Source: Paludibacteraceae bacterium (GTDB lineage: Bacteria > Bacteroidota > Bacteroidia > Bacteroidales > Paludibacteraceae). From it: DNA of 8,209 bases. How positions within the stretch are numbered: the stretch's first letter is position 1; every line of letters begins with the position of its first letter. Both the position numbers and the translations under genes were made by a program. The notes under the pieces were generated by a model. The model ran no database searches. It was not told the DNA's origin and saw only the letters and a program-made list of their open reading frames with translations. Location of the stretch: contig JAFPLG010000092.1 of NCBI GenBank assembly GCA_017402895.1, forward strand, positions 1 to 8,209, read 5' to 3'. Shown here one piece after another: positions 1 to 4,823 of the stretch.

Positions 1-1
1 C

Positions 2-724
2 CGATGAACAAGCAATATGTCCAGGGAACTCATGAACGTTGGGAACGATGATCGTCTTGCCTTGTGCCCAGGCAGAACCACATACGCCTTTGCCATAAGG
101 GATGCGCGTGCAAGCGATAGGGCCCTGGAAAGGACCGAGAACCAACTCTTTATCATCGACGAGATAGAAGCCGGTCCAGAGGAAATGGAAGGTATTGTGG
201 AGGACGGCGACGATGTTGGCCATATTGGCGATGAGGTTCGGCTCACCGGCAACGAGGGACTGGATCTGAGGAATTAGGGGCTGGTAGGTAGCATGTTTGT
301 GAGCTTTCAGATCCGCCAGATCGGAGAGGACGCGTCCAGCGTTGAGTTCGCGATAGAGGTGGGTGTAGGTATAGGTATAGAGCGTGGCGTACTGTTTGTC
401 GCCAGGACGCTTGGTGGATTTATATTCAGCAAAACGCTTTTGCCAGAGAGATGCTTTTGCAATGAGTTCGGCGGAAGCGGTCTCGGGATGCTTGGCAGCA
501 CGCTCTATGGTATGGGCTTCACGTTGAGCAAGTTTGATGAGTTCGCGGTTGGCCGTAGCTCCTTCGGACCAAGGTCCTTCGTGCATCTTCATGGGGAAGA
601 CCTGGTGCGTCTCGCCATTACGATAACGGGAGACGAGTCGTTCGCGCTTGGCCTGACCGGTTCTGCAGGAATCCATTGCGCCGCGCCATTTTTCGATGGA
701 GATGTTATAAGTGACTTGGGACAT
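2..724 (-). CDS. msrC: Free methionine-(R)-sulfoxide reductase (GAF) with N-terminal extension, C-terminus cut
   Basis: This frame is open for 241 codons and runs off the left edge. I translated it by hand from the ATG at 722-724, the first start after an in-frame TAA at 749-751. From about residue 145 it has the fRMsr-type GAF fold, including FLWTGFYLVDDKELVLGPFQ and GKGVCGSAW. Cysteines lie at residues 205 (ACTRIPYG), 215 (GVCG) and 239 (GHIAC). Their spacing of 10 and 24 residues is the same as Cys84/94/118 of E. coli YebR/MsrC. That family reduces free methionine-(R)-sulfoxide in the cytoplasm through a disulfide relay. Standard members have about 165 residues, so some 120 extra residues precede the domain here. 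The extension is basic and helical, with a Tyr/Thr-rich stretch (ATLYTYTYTHLYREL) just before the GAF part, and I do not recognise it. No start codon suggests a separate upstream gene. The GAF assignment is firm; activity and the role of the extension are inferred. Confidence 0.88.
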   Translation of the reverse strand, partial: MSQVTYNISIEKWRGAMDSCRTGQAKRERLVSRYRNGETHQVFPMKMHEGPWSEGATANRELIKLAQREAHTIERAAKHPETASAELIAKASLWQKRFAEYKSTKRPGDKQYATLYTYTYTHLYRELNAGRVLSDLADLKAHKHATYQPLIPQIQSLVAGEPNLIANMANIVAVLHNTFHFLWTGFYLVDDKELVLGPFQGPIACTRIPYGKGVCGSAWAQGKTIIVPNVHEFPGHIACSS

Positions 725-758
725 GTGATATTTTTGTTGATTTTTGCGTTACAAATAC

Positions 759-779
759 TATATATACTATGTATATATA
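759..779. repeat. Perfect A/T-rich inverted repeat in leader of reductase gene
   Basis: Nine-base arms (TATATATAC at 759-767 and GTATATATA at 771-779) flank a 3-base spacer. The element lies 35 bases upstream of the ATG at 724, inside the predicted 5' untranslated region. It could be a weak RNA hairpin or a DNA site. Alternating TA sequences form palindromes easily, so function is uncertain. Confidence 0.5.
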
Positions 780-804
780 CTTTAAAAGGGCTAAAAAGTA
801 CCCC

Positions 805-816
805 GAGAGTACTCTC
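805..816. repeat. Perfect 12-bp palindrome GAGAGTACTCTC
   Basis: GAGAGTACTCTC is fully self-complementary and lies between the A/T inverted repeat and the 11-bp array in the leader of the reductase gene. A zero-spacer palindrome is more plausible as a DNA-binding site than as an RNA hairpin. No regulator gene is nearby to pair it with. Confidence 0.4.
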
Positions 817-826
817 AGACATGCCG

Positions 827-881
827 TATGGTCTAGATATCGTCTAGGTATGGTCTAGGTATGGTCTAGTGTCGTCTCGAG
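827..881 (-). repeat. Five-unit 11-bp tandem array at predicted transcript start
   Basis: On the plus strand the units are TATGGTCTAGA (827-837), TATCGTCTAGG (838-848), TATGGTCTAGG (849-859), TATGGTCTAGT (860-870) and the diverged GTCGTCTCGAG (871-881). The array begins almost exactly where transcription from the promoter at 891-922 should start, so most of it should be transcribed. Its period is close to one helical turn. The sequence shows the array directly; any regulatory or copy-number role is inference. Confidence 0.8.
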
Positions 882-890
882 ATTCGAGTG

Positions 891-922
891 CAAAGGTACG
901 AAGAATTTCTGATATATGCAAA
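891..922 (-). promoter_or_regulatory. Bacteroidota-type promoter for the reductase gene
   Basis: On the minus strand there is TTTG at 922-919, a 20-base spacer, and TACCTTTG at 898-891, matching the Bacteroidota -33 TTTG and -7 TAnnTTTG boxes. The expected start is near 884, giving a leader of about 160 bases before the ATG at 724. The promoter at 3038-3069 has the same extended boxes (TTTGCATAT and GTACCTTTG) at the same distance, which supports both. A 6-bp inverted repeat (928-933 with 946-951) lies just upstream of the -33 box. Confidence 0.8.
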
Positions 923-966
923 TAGTTCGTGCAAAAAAAGTCATCTGCACGTAAAAGAAACTTTTA

Positions 967-1056
967 GCGGAGCTGATGCTACTTGTCAATGACGTAATCA
1001 TTTCGGCAGAGCCGATGCTCCTTGTTAATGACGTAATCATTTCGGCAGAGCCGATG
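967..1056. repeat. 39-bp direct tandem repeat, 2.3 copies
   Basis: Unit 1 (967-1005) and unit 2 (1006-1044) agree at 35 of 39 positions, and a third partial unit (1045-1056) repeats the first 12 bases of unit 2. Each full unit contains ATGACGTAATCATTTCG. The array lies between the kinase terminator and the promoter of the reductase gene, upstream of the -33 box. The unit length is a multiple of three, so it stays open in some frames, but I see no gene using it. Confidence 0.85.
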
Positions 1057-1113
1057 TCCAAATATAAATTGGACGCAATGAACGAAACTTCGTGCGACAA
1101 ATCATATTTGCCG

Positions 1114-1157
1114 AAAAAAGAAGAAAGAAAAAGCCGCAGGCGGTTCAACCTGCGGCT
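1114..1157 (-). terminator. Rho-independent terminator after the kinase genes
   Basis: Read on the minus strand, a 9-bp perfect stem (AGCCGCAGG at 1157-1149 and CCTGCGGCT at 1140-1132) with an 8-base loop is followed by a T-rich tract (1131 down to 1114). It starts 23 bases after the stop codon at 1181-1183. A smaller hairpin (6-bp arms 1163-1168 and 1173-1178) lies between the stop codon and the terminator. Confidence 0.88.
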
Positions 1158-1180
1158 CAATAAGAACGATAGCGTTCTCA

Positions 1181-1828
1181 TTAGATCTCTTTGCCGGTTT
1201 GTTCCTCTTGTTCGAATGGGAAGAGGCCGAAGAGTTCGGCATCTATATGGTCGGTCACCCAACGGAAGTCCTCGGGATTGTCGCCAAACTTGATATGGTC
1301 GCCATCGACGATGAGCAGTTTGCCCTTGTAGTCCTTAATCCAGTTGTCGTACTTCTCGTTGAGACCCTGGAGATAATCCAACTTGATGGACTGCTCGTAG
1401 CCACGGGCACGCTTCTGGATCTGAGCCACCAGCGTAGGAATCGATGCACGCACATAGATAAGCAGGTCGGGCATCTTGACGAGCGACATCATCAGGTCGA
1501 ACAGGTCCTCGTAGTTCTCGAAGTCACGGTCGGACATGAAACCCTGGTCGTGCAAGTTGGGCGCAAAGATACGCGCATCCTCGTAGATGGTACGATCCTG
1601 GATGATATACTTGTCGGAACGGCCGATATCCACTACGTCCTTGAAACGCTTGTTGAGGAAATAAACCTGCAGATTGAATGACCAGCGCGCCATATCCGCA
1701 TAGAAATCGGACAGGTACGGATTATACTCCACACTCTCAAAACGCGGTTCCCAGCCATAATGCTTGGCCAACATGTTGGTAAGCGTCGTCTTACCGCAAC
1801 CAATATTACCTGCTACAGCAATGTGCAT
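1181..1828 (-). CDS. Deoxynucleoside kinase (dNK family), copy 1
   Basis: A 215-residue cytoplasmic enzyme expected to transfer the ATP gamma-phosphate to the 5'-hydroxyl of a deoxynucleoside, the first salvage step. It shows the P-loop GNIGCGKT (residues 7-14), Glu31 in FESV (the position of the catalytic base), FNLQVYFL with the base-contacting Gln at 54, the DRT motif (78-80; DRS in most relatives), and an Arg-rich lid KRARGYEQ with Arg140 and Arg142. Length and motifs match bacterial dAK/dGK enzymes such as those of Lactobacillus and Bacillus. A TGA directly precedes the ATG in frame, so the start cannot lie further upstream. It follows its paralogue by 149 bases and ends in a strong terminator. 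I have not resolved the preferred base; the retained Gln54 suggests conventional deoxynucleoside recognition. Confidence 0.92.
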   Translation of the reverse strand: MHIAVAGNIGCGKTTLTNMLAKHYGWEPRFESVEYNPYLSDFYADMARWSFNLQVYFLNKRFKDVVDIGRSDKYIIQDRTIYEDARIFAPNLHDQGFMSDRDFENYEDLFDLMMSLVKMPDLLIYVRASIPTLVAQIQKRARGYEQSIKLDYLQGLNEKYDNWIKDYKGKLLIVDGDHIKFGDNPEDFRWVTDHIDAELFGLFPFEQEEQTGKEI

Positions 1829-1884
1829 TCACGTTCGGCAATCTCGCGCAAGGACTGAATCAGGGATTCATTAAGGCGCTCGAT

Positions 1885-1942
1885 GCCTCCGCTCTTAGCT
1901 CGGACTATCGCTTAGCTAGCAGTCCTCGCTAGGTTTAGAGGC
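1885..1942 (-). other. Structured element between the two kinase genes
   Basis: In the minus-strand transcript, TAGC-GA-GGACT (1931-1921) pairs with AGTCC-GA-GCTA (1906-1896). The two GA steps face each other as a tandem G.A mismatch of the sheared type, a stabilising RNA motif. The loop is 14 bases and contains the self-complementary GCTAGC. Outer arms GCCTC (1942-1938) and GAGGC (1889-1885) can close the element. A second small hairpin (1944-1948 with 1957-1961, loop 8) lies between it and the stop codon of the upstream kinase. No U-tract follows, so it is not a standard terminator. It may control mRNA processing, stability or translation of copy 1. Pairing is read from the sequence; function is inferred. 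Confidence 0.5.
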
Positions 1943-1977
1943 TCCTCCTTGCCGTCGGAGGGAATAAAGTTAATATA

Positions 1978-2619
1978 TTATGTTGTTTTAATCCAGTTAT
2001 TTTCGCTAAATAGGCCGAAGAGTTCTGCATCTACGCGATTGATGACGCGGCGGAAGTCCTCGGGGTTGTTCTCAAAGTCCATGCCATCGGATTCGATCAC
2101 CAGCACACGACCTTCGTAGTTGTGGAAGATAAACTCTTCGTACTTGTCGTTCAGGCCCTTGAGATAGTCAATCTGCATCGTCTGCTCATAGTCACGTCCA
2201 CGCTTCTGGATCTGGGCTATGAGTGCCGGAACCGACTTACGCAGATAAATCATCATGTCCGGCAATTTCATTTGCGACTTCATGAGGTCGAACAGTTCCA
2301 TGAAAGTCGTATAGTCACGGTCACTCAAGTCGCCACGCTCGTAGTTATTCTTGACGAACACATAGACGCCCTCAAAAATACTACGATCCTGGACAATGGT
2401 ATGCGTAGCTTGCTGCACAGCCAGCATGTCGCGGAAACGCTCCTTGAGGAAATAGGTCTCCAGGCAGAAGGCCCAGCGGTTGATGTCACCGTAATAATCT
2501 TCCAGGTATGGGTTGAAAGTCACGCTCTCGAAGCGTGGCTCCCAACCATAGTACTTCGCCAACATCTTGGTCAGCGTAGTCTTTCCGGCACCAATATTTC
2601 CGGCTATGGCAATATACAT
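1978..2619 (-). CDS. Deoxynucleoside kinase (dNK family), copy 2
   Basis: A 213-residue paralogue of the downstream kinase; 51 of the first 84 aligned residues are identical by my count, and the spacing of motifs is unchanged. It has the P-loop GNIGAGKT (7-14), Glu31 in FESV, DRS (78-80) and the lid KRGRDYEQ with Arg140 and Arg142, so catalysis should be intact. It differs at residue 54, where Glu replaces the Gln that contacts the base in this family (FCLETYFL against FNLQVYFL), and it has FEGVYVF after DRS where copy 1 has YEDARIF. These changes point to a different substrate preference; heterodimer formation, known in Lactobacillus kinase pairs, is also possible. Its ATG overlaps the stop of the lipoprotein gene by one base (TAATG), indicating translational coupling in one operon. 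Confidence 0.92.
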   Translation of the reverse strand: MYIAIAGNIGAGKTTLTKMLAKYYGWEPRFESVTFNPYLEDYYGDINRWAFCLETYFLKERFRDMLAVQQATHTIVQDRSIFEGVYVFVKNNYERGDLSDRDYTTFMELFDLMKSQMKLPDMMIYLRKSVPALIAQIQKRGRDYEQTMQIDYLKGLNDKYEEFIFHNYEGRVLVIESDGMDFENNPEDFRRVINRVDAELFGLFSENNWIKTT

Positions 2620-2948
2620 TATTGCATCTTCTGCTGGAACTCGCTGGCCGATTGTTGCAGTTTCTTGGTGATGTCCTGCAGACGATTAGCTTGGTCCATC
2701 GACATCTCGGTAGCATGATTGCTAATCTCCTGAGCCTTCTCACCGGCACGCTGTACAACAGCAGAATACTCCATTACGGAATTCAAATCCGACTTATCAA
2801 CCTGCTGGCCAACCATAACCACGCTATCAACAACAGCCTCATACTGATCGAGCAGTTGGTCGCACTCGTTAGGCTTAGAAGGAGTAGAAGAACATGCACT
2901 CAGCATCACTGCGGCAAGAGCCATAATAAAGAACGTCACTTTTTTCAT
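2619..2948 (-). CDS. Small helical lipoprotein, function unknown
   Basis: A 109-residue protein. I chose the ATG at 2946-2948 because it gives a textbook type II signal peptide: MKK, a hydrophobic core FFIMALAAVM, and the lipobox LSAC with the lipidated Cys at residue 19. The open frame extends further upstream, but that would bury the signal. The mature part of about 90 residues is polar and almost entirely helical (QLLDQYEAVVDSVVMVG, then a Gln-rich stretch ending QSASEFQQKMQ), with heptad-like hydrophobic spacing that suggests a coiled coil. I recognise no catalytic motif. It is the first gene after the promoter at 3038-3069 and overlaps the next gene, a kinase, by one base. It is expected in the cell envelope, so the link to cytoplasmic nucleotide salvage is unexplained. 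Confidence 0.85.
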   Translation of the reverse strand: MKKVTFFIMALAAVMLSACSSTPSKPNECDQLLDQYEAVVDSVVMVGQQVDKSDLNSVMEYSAVVQRAGEKAQEISNHATEMSMDQANRLQDITKKLQQSASEFQQKMQ

Positions 2949-3010
2949 TGATTTTTCATGGCGGTTATATCCCATTGCCACATCGGTTTTTAGAATGTTT
3001 AGATGGCACA

Positions 3011-3031
3011 ATCGTACGATGTACGACGTAC
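3011..3031. promoter_or_regulatory. Overlapping GTAC-centred palindromes at the operon start site
   Basis: ATCGTACGAT (3011-3020) is a perfect 10-bp palindrome, followed directly by GTAC-GAC-GTAC (3021-3031), in which two GTAC half-sites flank three bases. The predicted transcription start of the lipoprotein-kinase operon (near 3031) falls at the edge of this block. It could be an operator or an early hairpin in the leader. No regulator is encoded nearby. Confidence 0.4.
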
Positions 3032-3037
3032 TGGCTG

Positions 3038-3069
3038 CAAAGGTACAAAAAAAATCGCACATATGCAAA
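3038..3069 (-). promoter_or_regulatory. Bacteroidota-type promoter for the lipoprotein-kinase operon
   Basis: On the minus strand, TTTG at 3069-3066, a 20-base spacer and TACCTTTG at 3045-3038 fit the Bacteroidota consensus. The extended boxes TTTGCATAT and GTACCTTTG are identical to those of the promoter at 891-922, at the same spacing. The expected start near 3031 gives a leader of about 80 bases before the ATG at 2948. The -33 box lies in the loop of the terminator at 3048-3087. Confidence 0.85.
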
Positions 3070-3087
3070 AAAATGTGCGATTTTTTT
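3048..3087 (-). terminator. Strong terminator closing the SPFH operon
   Basis: A perfect 15-bp stem pairs 3048-3062 with 3073-3087 around a 10-base loop. Its core is ATCGCACAT/ATGTGCGAT, flanked by six A.T pairs, so each strand has a T-run at its 3' side and the hairpin could work in both directions. It begins 11 bases after the stop codon of the small membrane protein gene. Its loop and downstream arm are shared with the next promoter. Confidence 0.88.
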
Positions 3088-3098
3088 ACTATTGTGCC

Positions 3099-3449
3099 CT
3101 ATTTCATGGCACGAGCGATTCCGTAGCAAATGCCAAACCAAACCAGCAACAAAAGGCCATTCAGTATGACATATACCGGAACGGAGAACGAACTCATCAA
3201 GGCGAAAATCACCTGAATGACAAGCAGTATGCCTGCAAACACGCCCGACAAGATGCTGACGTTGATTGTCGTGCGTTTGTCCGGCAGGCTGACAGCAAAC
3301 ATAGCGCCTATTGTCAGAAGCAGACTCACGCCGCCAAAGATAGTGAGTAGCCAACGCAGATCGGCGTTATGGCACAGACTATATAAACCAAACGTAATCA
3401 ATGCCGTAGCTGCCACAGCTATAAGGCACGGAACGATTTTTATTTTCAT
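3099..3449 (-). CDS. Small four-helix membrane protein
   Basis: A 116-residue hydrophobic protein with four likely membrane helices at about residues 5-25, 32-54, 63-86 and 90-112, short loops (the longest, SLPDKRTT, between helices 2 and 3) and a basic C-terminus (ARAMK). No catalytic motif is visible and I do not recognise the family from sequence alone. It begins 15 bases after the SPFH gene and is the last gene before a strong terminator, so it is surely co-expressed. By position it could be the counterpart of the small membrane protein YdjH of the Bacillus ydjGHI module, anchoring the SPFH protein at the membrane. That is an inference from context, not from similarity. Confidence 0.85.
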   Translation of the reverse strand: MKIKIVPCLIAVAATALITFGLYSLCHNADLRWLLTIFGGVSLLLTIGAMFAVSLPDKRTTINVSILSGVFAGILLVIQVIFALMSSFSVPVYVILNGLLLLVWFGICYGIARAMK

Positions 3450-3464
3450 AAAGCGATTTGTTTT

Positions 3465-4805
3465 TTATGCTGTCGGCGGAACCGGCGGGGTTTGCGGTGT
3501 AGTCGGTGGTGTCGGCGGAGTAGCGGGTGCGAACAGCGTAGCCAAATCCATACGATTGCCAGCGGGTTCCCAAGCAGCCATACCGGCACACCAAACCAGC
3601 GTCTGTGCATTCACCTGACCGGCTGCAGCCATCTGTTGCAACTGCGGCATATTATACGGACCATATTGTTGGCCATTGATTGCCAGCATGTAGCTGACTG
3701 CTCCGGGAACAGGAGGCGGAGCCATCTGCGGCTGCATCGGTTGCTGCATAGCCTGGTTCATGGCATTCATACCATTGCCCATCATGCCGGCCATCTGCTG
3801 GCCCATACCGGCAGCAACGCCCATACCCATCATCATACCAACGGGGCTCATTCCGCCACCGCCGTCCATATTGATCTGACCACCCATCTCGCCCAGGTTG
3901 TTGGCTGCTGCGCCAAGGACTTCTGCCTGCTTGTTGATAGCATGAGCCTGGATGAACTGACTCTCGGCAGCCAGGTGACCACGCTCGGCCATGATATCCG
4001 TCTCTATCTGAGCGCGACGACCGATCTGCTCGGCCTGGATCATCTGCTGCTCCTTGGTAGCATGCACAAAGTCGGCATATTCTTCGCTCTCCTTGTCGAT
4101 CTCGATAGCAGAGATATCCAGACGCTTGAGGTTGATACCGAAATGGTCTGCCAACTGCGGCGTGAGTTGCTCTTGCATCTTTTCGTTGATCTCGCTGATC
4201 TTACGCTCAATCTGCAACAGCGGCATGCCGTACTCGGCGGGACAATTGGTGACAAACTGCTTGGCAAACTTCTTGACCATGTCCGAAATCTGGTTGCGGA
4301 ACTGGTCGAGCGAGAAGTCCATGATACGGTTGAGTTTGATAAACTGCTTCACGTCCGTCAGATTGAACGTGAGCGTACCCCGAACGGCGACAGGAACCGT
4401 CAAATCCAAGAAGCGCGGATCGGCTACATCAAAGTAGGGCACAGCAAACTTGATCTGGTTGTTGCCCTGGAGGTTGAAGTAGTAGATCTCGGCCTGGAAA
4501 GGCGAGTCGCCACCCCATAGCTTGCCAACAATACTGGTCAGGATAGGGAAGTTCTCGGTCTTGAGGAAACCATCATACGGTCCCTCAATGAAGTCCATCA
4601 TGTTATCGCCATTGCCCTTGTAGAAGAACACGGCCATTTCGCCGGCTTTCACACGCAGCGAGCTACCAAAACGGATGGAGTTTTCCTTCTTGGTAGAATT
4701 GATATCTTGTCCGGCAGGACGCCATTTCCACACCAGATAATCTTGTTCGTCGCAGCGGATGACATCCATCAAACCGCCTTCTTTTGTCTTACTAAAAAGT
4801 CCCAT
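3465..4805 (-). CDS. SPFH/Band 7 (YdjI-like) protein with C-terminal GYF_2 domain
   Basis: A 446-residue protein without a signal peptide. Residues about 45-250 form a YdjI-type SPFH region ('virion core protein' family); visible parts are VKAGEMAVFFYKG near 52-64, VPVAVRGTLTFNLTDV near 127-142, and NLKRLDISAIEID near 215-227. A charged helical stretch (240-305) suits oligomerisation. A Met/Gly-rich linker (about 315-350) closely resembles the MMMGMN-type linker of B. subtilis YdjI. A Pro-rich spacer then leads to a GYF_2 domain (about 372-425: YMLAINGQQYGPYNM and LVWCAGMAAWEP), where YdjI carries a zinc ribbon instead. The tail is Pro/Thr-rich (426-446). SPFH proteins scaffold membrane microdomains; GYF domains bind proline-rich peptides. 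The upstream partner has such a Pro-rich linker, so a direct contact is plausible. The gene starts 18 bases after that partner. The domains are clear; the role is inferred. Confidence 0.9.
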   Translation of the reverse strand: MGLFSKTKEGGLMDVIRCDEQDYLVWKWRPAGQDINSTKKENSIRFGSSLRVKAGEMAVFFYKGNGDNMMDFIEGPYDGFLKTENFPILTSIVGKLWGGDSPFQAEIYYFNLQGNNQIKFAVPYFDVADPRFLDLTVPVAVRGTLTFNLTDVKQFIKLNRIMDFSLDQFRNQISDMVKKFAKQFVTNCPAEYGMPLLQIERKISEINEKMQEQLTPQLADHFGINLKRLDISAIEIDKESEEYADFVHATKEQQMIQAEQIGRRAQIETDIMAERGHLAAESQFIQAHAINKQAEVLGAAANNLGEMGGQINMDGGGGMSPVGMMMGMGVAAGMGQQMAGMMGNGMNAMNQAMQQPMQPQMAPPPVPGAVSYMLAINGQQYGPYNMPQLQQMAAAGQVNAQTLVWCAGMAAWEPAGNRMDLATLFAPATPPTPPTTPQTPPVPPTA

Positions 4806-4823
4806 ATGATTGTCGTTTTTTAG

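Larger units (their letters stand above)
725..1180. other. 456-base non-coding region rich in repeats
   Basis: No credible gene lies here. It holds, in order of minus-strand transcription, the terminator of the kinase operon, a 39-bp tandem repeat, a Bacteroidota-type promoter, an 11-bp tandem array, two perfect inverted repeats and an A/T-rich stretch leading to the start codon of the reductase gene. Open frames on either strand (for example 976-1293 plus and 855-1262 minus) run through the tandem repeats and into the antisense of the kinase gene, so I treat them as chance. Confidence 0.75.

Noticed and set aside
17..847. Plus-strand open frames at 17-277 and 293-847
   Set aside because: They are antisense to the methionine sulfoxide reductase frame, whose motifs and cysteine spacing are unmistakable; their translations show no domain.
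827..1056. CRISPR array
   Set aside because: The repeats are direct and contiguous with no unique spacers, and no cas genes are present.
855..1293. Open frames over the 39-bp repeats (855-1262 minus, 976-1293 plus)
   Set aside because: They are low-complexity or very Arg-rich, cross the terminator and promoter, and overlap the end of the kinase gene. The repeated peptide only reflects the DNA repeat length being a multiple of three.
1562..1572. TATCTTTG promoter-like box inside kinase copy 1
   Set aside because: No -33 box at a suitable distance and it lies in conserved coding sequence; expected by chance.
1816..1911. Minus-strand frame of 32 codons without ATG before kinase copy 1, reading ...GGIERLNESLIQSLREIAE...
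   Set aside because: It reads like an amphipathic helix and could be a gene remnant, but it has no start codon, begins just after a stop and has no recognised homologue; too short to call a pseudogene.
2949..3068. Upstream extension of the lipoprotein frame to 3068
   Set aside because: It would run through the promoter and destroy the lipoprotein signal peptide; the ATG at 2946-2948 gives a perfect type II signal.
3217..4520. Long plus-strand frames opposite the SPFH gene (3217-3618, 3492-4520)
   Set aside because: His/Leu-rich translations with no domain, exactly antisense to a gene with clear SPFH and GYF_2 motifs.
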